64,000 bases of DNA. Source: Brettanomyces bruxellensis. Lineage: Eukaryota; Ascomycota; Pichiomycetes; Pichiales; Pichiaceae. The DNA lies in assembly GCF_011074885.1 (NCBI RefSeq), contig NC_054686.1, forward strand, positions 310,001 through 374,000, written 5' to 3'. Shown one piece after another: positions 38,745 to 47,676 of the stretch (its first letter is position 1; every line of letters starts with the position of its first letter). The notes under the pieces were generated by a model that saw nothing but the letters and a program-made list of their open reading frames with translations, had not been told where the DNA came from and made no database searches. Made by a program: the position numbers and the translations under genes.

Positions 38745-40349
38745 CTAACTAAATAGGAAGACCTTGCCACTGGCATTTCCACCCACAATCCAGTTCTCGG
38801 TTCTATGAAAAGATGCAACCGCAGGAACTGATGTCATATAATCGTCACCGAGATGTGCCAACTGTGTTCCATCTCTGTCAAACACATCAAAGAACCGGTT
38901 CATGTTTCCAATAACAAATTTCTCAACACCATCTCGTGAATTCTGTTGCCATCTAGCCTTGAGAATAGACACCCATCTTCCCGTTTGGCAGTTGTGTTTC
39001 AAAGTATTTGTCGGCTTCAAGTTGATTGGAATAGATTCCAGCCCTTCCGGAGAGTCTTCTAGTTTGGGCTTGAAGATGTATCCAGGATCATCTGTTATTT
39101 GGTTTCCAAGCTGAAATATCCGTATCGTGTTATCATAGCTGTTGCAGACAACGTCGTTTGACAAATTCCAGTCTGCAATACTAACACTGAGTCGACTGTG
39201 ATAGGCTCCCATACAATGTGGAGATTTGGCGTTTTCAAATTCTGACCACTGGCTTTCCTTTACCGTCCGGAGGTCCCAAATTCGCATTGTTCTGTCTAAA
39301 GAGGCGGTTGCAATTTGCTGGTTAAAGGAAGGATTGACTGCAAAGCCACCTATCTTTTTGTCGTGTAATCTTAAAACATTTAAAGCATTTCTGTCGATTT
39401 TGCTTTTCTCTCTGAGGTCGAATTGGGCGAACTCTCCCCCCAATGTGGTGAAATAGCAAACGTTCTTGTCAATAAAGTTCATGTCAGATATTCCAGATGC
39501 GTCACCCCATTGATCATCGAATTCAACCACTGATTGTGAGATTTTCTTCTCGATGTCCAACACTCGAATGGATCCGTCATATGAACAACTAACAACTTCG
39601 CCTGGCATTTCCGGCCTCACGATCAATTTCGGGATGTTCTTCCCATGAAATTTAAACTGTGTGATCGCAGGACCATCTTCTTCCGTATCATCTTCTAGCG
39701 ACCATATTCCCATTAAGCCATTGGTATCACCACCCATGACAATCTTCCGATCTACGGTTGGATGAAACATTACATAAGTCATACGCTGGCCTGTCAATTT
39801 GATGTCATTCGGATGGAATCTCTCGTATAGCTTCATCGAGTCAAACTCCTCTCTGAGCTGCTTGACCTGTTTGCTTCCCTGCTTACGACTTTTCACCGCC
39901 TCAAAGAAATCTCCCATAGAAAATGATTTCCCAAGTCTAGAAAGCCTATCTAGTGTCTCTTTGGCGTCCTCACCTGCCTTTCCCTTGGAATTTAAGACGT
40001 CCGTTAACATCAGATCGCCACTCAAACGTATGGACTTCAGTCTTTCCTCTTCTTCTTTCTCCTTACGCTGTTTTTCCAGTTGTTCTTGTAATTTGTTGTC
40101 ATCTGTACTTTCAGCTTTGATCCCTGCCAAACGTGCTGATCTTCTCAACGGATGCTCGGGTCTCAACTCTTTCTTCTTCCTTGTACTTTTCCTCATCTTT
40201 CGTTTCTTTGGTTTTTCTACCCCATTCTTCGTTTCACCTATACTTCGGTGGAAATCCGATGAGAGTGTATCTAGGTTGAGCTTTTTAAAAAGCTCCTGGT
40301 TCCTTTGAATATTTTGCTGCCTCCTCTTTTCAAACTCTGATAGCCCCAT
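38745..40349 (-). CDS. CMR1: WD40 DNA damage-response protein Cmr1
   Basis: A 534-residue WD-repeat protein (yeast Cmr1 ~522) related to DDB2/WDR76 that binds DNA and enters stress-induced nuclear foci. The N-terminus, MGLSEFEKRRQQNIQRNQELFKKLNL in part, is highly typical. A basic patch KPKKRKMRKSTRKKKELRP (about 48-66) and an EHPLRRSARLAGI segment follow. Beta-propeller repeats span about 185-534, e.g. VMGGDTNGLMGIWSLEDD, VVSCSYDGSIRVLDIEKK, IATASLDRTMRIWDLR and the last NWIVGGNASGKVFLFS. The upstream region holds an MCB box and a TTTCGCG site. Confidence 0.94.
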   Translation of the reverse strand: MGLSEFEKRRQQNIQRNQELFKKLNLDTLSSDFHRSIGETKNGVEKPKKRKMRKSTRKKKELRPEHPLRRSARLAGIKAESTDDNKLQEQLEKQRKEKEEEERLKSIRLSGDLMLTDVLNSKGKAGEDAKETLDRLSRLGKSFSMGDFFEAVKSRKQGSKQVKQLREEFDSMKLYERFHPNDIKLTGQRMTYVMFHPTVDRKIVMGGDTNGLMGIWSLEDDTEEDGPAITQFKFHGKNIPKLIVRPEMPGEVVSCSYDGSIRVLDIEKKISQSVVEFDDQWGDASGISDMNFIDKNVCYFTTLGGEFAQFDLREKSKIDRNALNVLRLHDKKIGGFAVNPSFNQQIATASLDRTMRIWDLRTVKESQWSEFENAKSPHCMGAYHSRLSVSIADWNLSNDVVCNSYDNTIRIFQLGNQITDDPGYIFKPKLEDSPEGLESIPINLKPTNTLKHNCQTGRWVSILKARWQQNSRDGVEKFVIGNMNRFFDVFDRDGTQLAHLGDDYMTSVPAVASFHRTENWIVGGNASGKVFLFS

Positions 40350-40438
40350 TTTCCCAACTTCCGAATATATATCCTTTGTGATGCACTTGCAGTTTGTCGT
40401 ACGTAGTTCTGGATCTTGAAATCAAAGTTGACGTCGGT

Positions 40439-40462
40439 ACGCGTCTTTATACCACTTTCGCG
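40439..40462. promoter_or_regulatory. MCB box plus E2F/MBF-like site between CMR1 and the CENP-Q-like gene
   Basis: ACGCGT at 40439-40444 begins the same ACGCGTCTTTATA 13-mer seen at 14697. TTTCGCG at 40456-40462 is an E2F/MBF-type half site 11 bp further on. CMR1 starts ~90 bp to the left and the CENP-Q-like gene ~185 bp to the right; either could be a G1/S target. Confidence 0.5.
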
Positions 40463-40645
40463 ATTGAGGACGGGACCTACTTTCTTTATCGAGATAGGTT
40501 ATTTTTTTTTTGTTGTTCTTTCTCTTTTTTTGGGTATTTCCTATCGGGTCCAACTTCCAGTCGGTAAAGAAGTAGCAGTCAACAATGTTAAATAGTTATA
40601 CCATTTTCATAAAATAACATAATCTTGTAGCATCTAATTATCGAC

Positions 40646-41809
40646 ATGTATAAAACAGGTGACACACCAAAGCGACCGTCCGCAACTACAAAAATTAGGC
40701 GGATCCCGAGAAGAGCACACGAAGATCATCGCTTTAAACATTCACGAATATCGCCAGTTTCTTCACAGCAAAAGGATGGAAACGATGTTGAATACAACTC
40801 GTTAACAACAAAGGATGCTTCACTTTTTGACTCCGATGATTCTGATCTGGGCACCCAGAAGAAGGAAAGCCCAGTTTTAAATTTGGGTAAGGCTAAGAAG
40901 AAAACAAGCCAAAGGAAAAAGGTTACAAAGCCTAAAAAGAGAAGAAAGCAAGGGGGTAGAATTAAACGAAATCTAAGGAGCAACGACGTCATTCTGATTA
41001 CGAACAGTGATGATGATAACAATGAAGATGATGATGACTTTGTCTTTGAAGATGACCGAACGGTTGTCAAGTCATACACTCAAAATGTCCATCTTTCGTC
41101 TATGCATCAGTCTTGGGTCCCTCTAACTCCAAATATTCAACGGCGTATCGGAGACATCATCTCCCTTTTCACCGATCAAGTCGTATCCTCTATGCATTTT
41201 AGCAGTGTTAAAGAAAGGCTTCGCTTTACATCATTGGTGCGAGAGAAGGTTATTGACCCATTAATGAAAAAATTTAAGCACGTAAAGCTTCCACCCGGGA
41301 TTACGGAGGATCAATTGGATCAGGAGCAGATGCAGAGAGAAACTCAAGAGTTACAATTGTGCTATGATAAGAACCTTATTATGTTGCAGCGCTTAAAGTC
41401 TGAGTTGCAAAAGGAAAATGAGGCATTGAAGGCAGAAACTAAATATGCCTCCGATTACGCGACCAAAACTGGGTTGAGTTCCCGTATGATGCAAAAAAGC
41501 CTTAAAGAAGCACAAGTTCTTCTTGAGGATGATAAAGAGAACTCGGAAAATAATATTGAGCCAAAGGAACTTTCACGGATTGGAGGTGACAAGCAAAGTT
41601 TTATCACAGACTCTCTTGACTTTAAACATAATCGGTATTACAATCCTGAAGAGGATGATGAATTGATTGATTTATTGAGCACCTTCTCATCGAAATTAGC
41701 CGATCGTTCCAAAATCTCACAGAGTGCAAACGAGTTTGAGGAAGTGCTCAACCAAGTACACAACTTATTGGGGTTACTTGATAAGAATGTCGATTCTTCA
41801 ATGAATTGA
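40646..41809 (+). CDS. Nuclear coiled-coil protein, possible CENP-Q/Okp1 kinetochore subunit
   Basis: A 387-residue protein. Residues 1-140 are disordered, strongly basic (KAKKKTSQRKKVTKPKKRRK) and then acidic (SDDDNNEDDDDFVFEDD), as in many chromatin proteins. A conserved-looking core starts at about 152 (HQSWVPLTPNIQRRIGDIISLF). It continues as helices with a coiled coil at about 230-275 (RETQELQLCYDKNLIMLQRL). Length (yeast Okp1 ~406), the W-x-PL-(S/T)-P entry to a helical core and the following coiled coil recall CENP-Q (PF13094), part of the COMA complex. This is a resemblance, not a firm match; other kinetochore or chromatin proteins share the layout. Confidence 0.6.
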   Translation: MYKTGDTPKRPSATTKIRRIPRRAHEDHRFKHSRISPVSSQQKDGNDVEYNSLTTKDASLFDSDDSDLGTQKKESPVLNLGKAKKKTSQRKKVTKPKKRRKQGGRIKRNLRSNDVILITNSDDDNNEDDDDFVFEDDRTVVKSYTQNVHLSSMHQSWVPLTPNIQRRIGDIISLFTDQVVSSMHFSSVKERLRFTSLVREKVIDPLMKKFKHVKLPPGITEDQLDQEQMQRETQELQLCYDKNLIMLQRLKSELQKENEALKAETKYASDYATKTGLSSRMMQKSLKEAQVLLEDDKENSENNIEPKELSRIGGDKQSFITDSLDFKHNRYYNPEEDDELIDLLSTFSSKLADRSKISQSANEFEEVLNQVHNLLGLLDKNVDSSMN

Positions 41810-41935
41810 CATGCTATATTACAGTGTTTTTTTTACAGTGTACGTATATATAAAAGTTTTATGCTGCCTTTTCTTTCTTTCTTTCTGCAGTTTGTGTACC
41901 ATTTAATGACTATCCGGTTGGTGTATGTGTAACAT

Positions 41936-44425
41936 TCAATAATAAGCGGCTATCGGAAGTTGTCGGATGATGTTCTCCTCTGAATTCTTGAAATCAAACG
42001 TTTCAATACCGCTCGTCTCTCCGAACCTGTAAACGCTTTCAAGCAACGAATTGCTTTTGAATGGTTTGATATCGCTGCTTCTTGTACCAAGTGTAATATG
42101 TGGAAATGCATTTCCCAATTTCAAATCCAGAGGATCACCTTCATGCCAATAAAGCTTCAATATCTCCACCTTAATACAGCAAAGGTCATTGCTGCTACAT
42201 AATTTTTCAAGCCTTATATCGGCAGATGCTCCAGATGGTAGATCAAATGATGTTCCATTTTTCAGATCATTTTTTGCACCGATCTTTTCCAAGTCCGTTT
42301 TGAATACCTTTTTATTGTATTTGTTCCATAGTTTTTTGTTATTATTGTTTCCTTTTCTTGAACTCACATGTATCATTGTGACGTGTAACTTTGAAAGTAG
42401 CCTTCCAGCAGCACTAAGTTTTAAAAAAGAAGAAAAGCACTCCGGATTCGTTTCAGCCAGCGTATTAAGCTGATTGAAAAGTGCTTTTGAATCCGAGATT
42501 CGTATACCAAAATATAGTGGATGACATATTCTAGGCTTTGAGACAATTTTGGTCTCAGGAGGCTTGTACTCCAGTGCCTTCTGAAAAGCAAAATTGAATT
42601 GCTCATCTGTTGGTGTTTTGATATGAAGATCTTGAGCAAATGATTGTAGCTGTGAAACAATTCTCTTTGCATTTTCTAACGACGAGTTTTTCGTGTCAAC
42701 CTTAAGATCTATTATCAGATTGAAATTTGAATCTGGCTCTTTGTGCGGATTGACCATTTGAAAACGACTCACAAAACCTCCCATAATTTTCTTAATCTTT
42801 ACACTTCCATCACGTGAGGCCTTAATTGTCTGATGATTGTCCCCTCTCTTGGTTATTCGGCTGGATGTAAGTTTCCAAAGTCTCTGATCCATTTTGGGAG
42901 GGCTTTGTAGGAAGTTAAGGCAAATAAATTTGAGCTTTGATGATGGAATAAGTTCATTCAAATGAGAAAATTCATTAAAAAGCCATCTTCTCTCACGAAA
43001 CTGGTGGTTATTCTTGTCCACAATCACAACTGGCTTATCAACTAAAATCTCAAGAGCACCTGATATAAGTTTATCACCCACAGGACGCCGAATGTTGTCA
43101 TTTTGAATGTGTCCAATTAGATCTGGAAATAGGCTCGTGAGTGTCTTGGAAGTGGTTGTTTTACCACAGCCGATTGTGGAAACAGTCACCAATACATATC
43201 TGTTTGGTTGAGTAGTGCCAAAATTTAGTGACCGCATTTCCTCCTCCAAGCTTGACATTGAAAGTTCATGATCAATTGTCTCTAGATCGCTTCTTCCCTT
43301 GGCTTTGAAGTACATCTTTCTTAGCTCTATAACATTCTGATTATTCAAGTATTGATCCTGAATCTCTTTATTATCGTGGAGTATAGGCATGATAAACTTC
43401 AAATAGTCCATACAAATGAGTTTGTGCTTTCCAAAGTTAATGTTTTGTGTTCCTTTTTTAATCAATTGCTTTGTCACTTCCCGTAGTTCTCTGTACAATA
43501 GATATGGCTCTTCAAACTTATATTTAAAGAAAAAGTCCTGTCCTTTGTCTTTTTTAAAGCATCTCACCACAAAGCCTTCAACCTGCTCGCCTTCAAATGA
43601 ACCTGTCTCAGAAATAGACTTAAAATAGTTAGCGGTTTCTTCAAATGTGTTGAATCTAATAAAGTTTGTTGGTTTAAAGCCAAACAGATCGCCAAATTTG
43701 TTCACATCCTCAATTGGGTAAGTTTTGAACTGCACTGTATTTGTGTTCAATCCATGTAAATAGAGTCCGGCCTTCTCTCCCTTATACTCGAGAACATGCT
43801 CTTCAAATGAATCATCACAAAATTCTGCAACGGCTGTACAATCAAGTTCGTAAAGCACCTTTGCCAAATCTTTTTTGGAAAGTCCCTTTTGTTCAAGCTG
43901 TCTTTCGAGTGCCTGTTCTGCTACCAATGCATGGTTTTTCTGCACGTCTGTTCTCATTCCTGTAGAATGTTTGGAACAAACCACAAGATTTCCATCTGAC
44001 AGACCAGACATAAATATAATACAACCATTTGACTTCACGGTGACGGTATAAGGTCCAATTGTGGATTCAGCCACCACATCCTCATTCATCCCTTGAAATT
44101 CATTGAGATTGTAAAATTTTTCGTACCCACGGCATATAATCTTGTTGCCGCTTGTAAAAAGTCCCCTGGCATAAGTGGGGAGAACCACCTTATTACTTGA
44201 GTAGTCCCACTCATTAAATCTCCAACTATGAACTACTATATCTGAACCAAGCACAGAATTGGAAAATTCTCGAACACCACCTCTTTTGGGGTTCTTTTTC
44301 ACCAATTCCTCCAGCCCTTCTATTAACCTGGCCGCCTCGTTATCGGTTCTCTGTTTTTCCTCCTCAGTTACCAAAATTGGTCTAAATCCAGTATTCTCAG
44401 AAACATCCTGTGCTGTGAGAGACAT
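41936..44425 (-). CDS. TRL1: tRNA ligase Trl1
   Basis: An 829-residue trifunctional enzyme (yeast Trl1 827) that joins tRNA halves after intron removal and splices HAC1 mRNA in the unfolded protein response. The three parts are in order. The adenylyltransferase domain carries KSNGC (Lys about 129), the fungal KxNG form of the ligase motif I. The polynucleotide kinase domain has P-loop STIGCGKTTTSKTL (about 412-425). The C-terminal 2',3'-cyclic phosphodiesterase domain has the two H-x-T motifs, LHVTMIHVS (about 690) and FPHITLGTRSS (about 775). All catalytic signatures look intact. Confidence 0.94.
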   Translation of the reverse strand: MSLTAQDVSENTGFRPILVTEEEKQRTDNEAARLIEGLEELVKKNPKRGGVREFSNSVLGSDIVVHSWRFNEWDYSSNKVVLPTYARGLFTSGNKIICRGYEKFYNLNEFQGMNEDVVAESTIGPYTVTVKSNGCIIFMSGLSDGNLVVCSKHSTGMRTDVQKNHALVAEQALERQLEQKGLSKKDLAKVLYELDCTAVAEFCDDSFEEHVLEYKGEKAGLYLHGLNTNTVQFKTYPIEDVNKFGDLFGFKPTNFIRFNTFEETANYFKSISETGSFEGEQVEGFVVRCFKKDKGQDFFFKYKFEEPYLLYRELREVTKQLIKKGTQNINFGKHKLICMDYLKFIMPILHDNKEIQDQYLNNQNVIELRKMYFKAKGRSDLETIDHELSMSSLEEEMRSLNFGTTQPNRYVLVTVSTIGCGKTTTSKTLTSLFPDLIGHIQNDNIRRPVGDKLISGALEILVDKPVVIVDKNNHQFRERRWLFNEFSHLNELIPSSKLKFICLNFLQSPPKMDQRLWKLTSSRITKRGDNHQTIKASRDGSVKIKKIMGGFVSRFQMVNPHKEPDSNFNLIIDLKVDTKNSSLENAKRIVSQLQSFAQDLHIKTPTDEQFNFAFQKALEYKPPETKIVSKPRICHPLYFGIRISDSKALFNQLNTLAETNPECFSSFLKLSAAGRLLSKLHVTMIHVSSRKGNNNNKKLWNKYNKKVFKTDLEKIGAKNDLKNGTSFDLPSGASADIRLEKLCSSNDLCCIKVEILKLYWHEGDPLDLKLGNAFPHITLGTRSSDIKPFKSNSLLESVYRFGETSGIETFDFKNSEENIIRQLPIAAYY

Positions 44426-44966
44426 TGTTCCTGTTTAACTTTGTTATCAATGGGTCAATAGTGATAACTCCTTATTGAAAGTGATAAGGTTAAAGCTGAT
44501 ATTGTGGCCCCATTTACTGGAGAATCTAAAAAATTTTCTTATCGTCTTCGTGTGTGGGAAAAAAATAGAAAAATAAAAAAGTAAAAAATAAAATGGAGCC
44601 TACCTAATTGGGCTACTATAGTCAGGGCATATTATGAAAATCCTATTGTAGTCAACAACCAGCACCGCTCACTTTAAATTTATCACTTTATTGTTATTTC
44701 GTCATATAATCAAGATGCAAGAGTACAATCCCTGTTTTCTAATTTATATCTTGTACATACAAGAGCAATCAATCATTTTAAACTTACTGACCATCGGATA
44801 TTGAACCTAATTCCCCAACGGCCAAGAGTCAGGGATTACGTAATGTGAAATCTCTCAGTGCAAGGCATTCATTCATTCTTAAGTTTCGTTTCAGACGGCA
44901 TACCAATTCAAGATTATTTGTTTGATGGCATTCATTATATACAGAAAATCCATGCGAAGAAAGTCC
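44426..44966. other. Intergenic region between TRL1 and the mitochondrial carrier
   Basis: A 541-bp stretch: TRL1 promoter on the left and the 3' end of the carrier gene on the right (both minus strand). It has AT-rich low complexity near 44560-44595. A Puf3-type site (44936-44943) belongs to the carrier 3' UTR. No further feature was seen. Confidence 0.55.
44936..44943 (-). promoter_or_regulatory. Puf3-type 3' UTR element of the mitochondrial carrier gene
   Basis: TATATACA on the + strand reads TGTATATA in the sense of the carrier mRNA, about 24 nt after its stop codon. Confidence 0.4.
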
Positions 44967-46004
44967 TTATTCGGCGGCGAATGGTCTCATCGTTTTAAGC
45001 TTGTTTATGCCCTTAACAGACATTTCATAGCAATCCAATGTTAATGTAGAGCTGACGGAAATCTTAATAAGCCTTGGAAACCACCCACACCAAAACTTCC
45101 GGAGTCCTTCTTTCATAAATATTCGATAAGCACAATTCATCACATCTCGATATAACAGACGGTAGTTTTTAGTTTGCATTCGAGTCTTGAGTAAGTCCAA
45201 CGGTTGAGTAGTGGCTACAACTGCAAGTGAGGATACAAAACCCATACCGAATAGTCCAAACTCACTGGTGGAATCCCTGTTTGGGTCCAGTAACTGCTGA
45301 AGAGAACTAAAAGTGGAGTACCACACCATACTGTTTAGGCACTGCCTCAATATTGTTATTGATGAGCCCTGTTTAAACCCCCGAAGTCCCTGGGTCTGGT
45401 ATATTTCCTTAATTGCACCGGTAAATGTTGTGGAAGGATGCTCATGGAAGTATTTCAACGCTTGTAATCGACCGTGAGAGATTGGCTTTTTCTCCAAACT
45501 GTGTGCCAGGGTCGTCGATGCCCTCTTGTTAGTCTTTAGCGGGGAATTAACACCCCTCCTGAATCTATCTGTCATTACATCCATCTTTATCTTCATGCCA
45601 CCCTTATATAATGAGTTTTCAATCAATCGCGTCTTGATGTTTTCAAATGGAATCACCCATAGCGTTTCTACAAAGCCCGTCATCATTCCAGCCACAACTA
45701 TACGAGGTGCTGTAGTTGTTCCATTCTCTGCTGCCATGAAAGATGAAAATGAATTGAAAAGGCACATTCTAGTACCTGCTTTCAAAGCATTTCCTACTGC
45801 AAGAGCCGTGCAACCTGTGTACAGTGGTCGCAGCTTTAAAGGAGACACGGGTTTGGCAAGCATGAGTGCATTATCCTGAATCTGAGTTGATGTTTTCAGA
45901 TATTCAAACGGGTAGGTAGCAACTGACTGTACTGCACCAGCAGTTGCTCCTGCCATCATTGCAGTTAGCAAATCCGTATTGTCATTTGGTGGCAGTGGAT
46001 CCAT
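44967..46004 (-). CDS. Mitochondrial carrier, tricarboxylate-carrier-like (Ctp1/Yfr045w group)
   Basis: A 345-residue six-helix carrier of the inner mitochondrial membrane (SLC25 family). Three repeats each start with a PX(D/E)XX(K/R) motif: YPFEYLKTSTQ (about 27-37), a variant IPFENIKTRLIE (about 117-128) and QPLDLLKTRMQT (about 268-278). The segments AVGNALKAGTRMCLFNSF and ATYPFEYLKT recall the citrate carrier Ctp1 and its relative Yfr045w. It is longer than Ctp1 (~299) owing to a basic insert at about 135-185 in the second matrix loop. The substrate cannot be told from this. Confidence 0.85.
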   Translation of the reverse strand: MDPLPPNDNTDLLTAMMAGATAGAVQSVATYPFEYLKTSTQIQDNALMLAKPVSPLKLRPLYTGCTALAVGNALKAGTRMCLFNSFSSFMAAENGTTTAPRIVVAGMMTGFVETLWVIPFENIKTRLIENSLYKGGMKIKMDVMTDRFRRGVNSPLKTNKRASTTLAHSLEKKPISHGRLQALKYFHEHPSTTFTGAIKEIYQTQGLRGFKQGSSITILRQCLNSMVWYSTFSSLQQLLDPNRDSTSEFGLFGMGFVSSLAVVATTQPLDLLKTRMQTKNYRLLYRDVMNCAYRIFMKEGLRKFWCGWFPRLIKISVSSTLTLDCYEMSVKGINKLKTMRPFAAE

Positions 46005-46613
46005 ATTCTCTACCTTTGTGCAATGGTTTATATAATATTTAAATGAATTGCATGTCTTGCTTAGGGGTTGTAGTTAGGTTAAATAGACAAGCTGTTCTCA
46101 GCAATCGATAAGTCTAACCCGAACTCAACATTTTTTTTGGCGAAGGAATCGGACTTTTTTTTTGGTTGACGTGCACGCTCGCACGTGACTCGGATTGAAA
46201 AATCTACGTCGAGAAAACGGTAATCTGCCTGGTTATCATACACTTGAACCAAAAAGAGGTAGGATGAAATATGATTAAATATGATTAAATACGAATTTTG
46301 CCTAAACGCATCCAAATAAAAGTTGCTGTAGTTTGAGTTATAGTTCAATATATTTTACGGCAACATTTTACTGCAACATTTTCCTACTGACTATTGATTG
46401 TTCCGTGACCTGCCAACTCCTCGATATTTCCCGAAATGCTTCTTTTTTTTCTCTATTTCTTTTTTTTCCACGGAGTAGTGACCCGAGTTATTCAGATCTT
46501 GGTAAGCCATCCTTGTCACTATATGGGTAACTTGTGCTGTCTTTTCCCCGTTTCTCGACAATTATAACAAACATAGATCGTTCTATTTACATTATTAAAC
46601 TTGATTATACATT
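46005..46613. other. Divergent promoter region carrier / SER2
   Basis: A 609-bp stretch. A composite CACGTGACTC (46182-46191) is listed separately. A short tandem ATGATTAAAT occurs at 46266-46290, with T-rich tracts near 46441-46470 and TATA-like sequence near the SER2 start. No credible gene. Confidence 0.55.
46182..46191. promoter_or_regulatory. Overlapping Cbf1-type (CACGTGAC) and Gcn4-core (TGACTC) sites
   Basis: CACGTGACTC contains CACGTGAC, reverse complement GTCACGTG, the Cbf1 consensus, and TGACTC, the core of the Gcn4 site, sharing TGAC. It lies ~420 bp before SER2 (serine synthesis) and ~180 bp before the carrier. Gcn4 control of amino-acid genes would fit SER2. Confidence 0.4.
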
Positions 46614-47588
46614 ATGAGTTACGTTATAACAGCAATAGCACGCGGAAAGCAGTTCCCATCCGGAATTAGTAATTCGATCACTGCCCTCATTGAAAAGCTT
46701 CCATTAAAGCTTGTTTCTGTCGTGAAGCTTAGCCCAGATAGAGCTGCAGATTACGAAGTTCAGCTTGATATAACAAAGACGGGGGTGGAAAAGCCGGATC
46801 AGTCGTTTGTGGATAAATTGGCAAGCAATGTTCACAGCCAGCTCAAGGAGACCCATTTGGATGGTGTTGATCTCATTTTCCAGAGGAATGATGACAACAG
46901 AAAGAATAAAAAATTGGCTGTTTTTGACATGGACTCAACTTTGATTGAGCAAGAGGTTATAGAGTTGATTGCTGCCCAGGCACATTGTGAAAAGGAGGTG
47001 GCTGCAGTTACCAGAGCTGCCATGAATGGAGAATTGGACTTCAAGCAGTCTCTTGCAAAACGCGTTGCTCTACTTAAAGGCATTGAGTCAAAGGATTTGT
47101 GGGACTCCTTAAAGCCTCAGTTGAAATTTACCAATGGAGTTCGTGAGCTCTGTAAGTTCTTGAAGGCTAAAGGTGCCAAGTTGGCCGTTTTTTCTGGTGG
47201 TTTCTTACCTTTGGCTAACTATGCTAAGGAGCAGCTCGGATTAGATTATGCCTTTGCAAATGTGCTAGGAACCGAGTTCAACGCCGAGGGTAAGGAAGTC
47301 TTGAGCGGCGAAACTGTGGGTGAAGTTGTTGATGGTCAGAAAAAGAGGAAATTCATGCTTGACATCGCTGCAGAAAACGGTATTCCATTAGCCAAAGCCG
47401 TTGCAACTGGTGATGGTGCCAATGATTTGCCAATGATGCAGGCTGCAGGATTCGGTATTGCTTGGAATGCCAAGCCTAAGGTTCAGAAAGAGGCACCTTG
47501 CTGTCTTAACTCCGGCTCCTTGGAGGACTCCCTCTACATTTACGGATATAACGACTCCGAGATAGCCGAGGTCTTGGATAAAAATTAG
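46614..47588 (+). CDS. SER2: Phosphoserine phosphatase
   Basis: This HAD-family enzyme performs the last step of serine synthesis from 3-phosphoglycerate. It has 324 residues (yeast Ser2 ~309). Motif I is VFDMDSTLIEQE (Asp105 the nucleophile, Asp107 the acid/base). Motif II is LAVFSGGF (Ser about 195), a motif III Lys follows, and motif IV is ATGDGANDLPMMQAAGFGIAWNAKP (about 262-286, in part). All catalytic residues are present. The N-terminal ~95 residues correspond to the regulatory/ACT-like extension of eukaryotic enzymes. It is convergent with ABZ2, with an 88-bp gap. Confidence 0.95.
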   Translation: MSYVITAIARGKQFPSGISNSITALIEKLPLKLVSVVKLSPDRAADYEVQLDITKTGVEKPDQSFVDKLASNVHSQLKETHLDGVDLIFQRNDDNRKNKKLAVFDMDSTLIEQEVIELIAAQAHCEKEVAAVTRAAMNGELDFKQSLAKRVALLKGIESKDLWDSLKPQLKFTNGVRELCKFLKAKGAKLAVFSGGFLPLANYAKEQLGLDYAFANVLGTEFNAEGKEVLSGETVGEVVDGQKKRKFMLDIAAENGIPLAKAVATGDGANDLPMMQAAGFGIAWNAKPKVQKEAPCCLNSGSLEDSLYIYGYNDSEIAEVLDKN

Positions 47589-47676
47589 ATACATTTATAC
47601 AGTGGCATTAATAGTAGGCATCTTTTTTTGTTGTCTGCTTGTTTTCATGTTTTGTTTCTTGGTTGTCGTAACAAGC

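Noticed and set aside
39799..40308. 169-codon frame antisense to CMR1
   Set aside because: Shadow of a highly charged N-terminus; CMR1 itself is certain.
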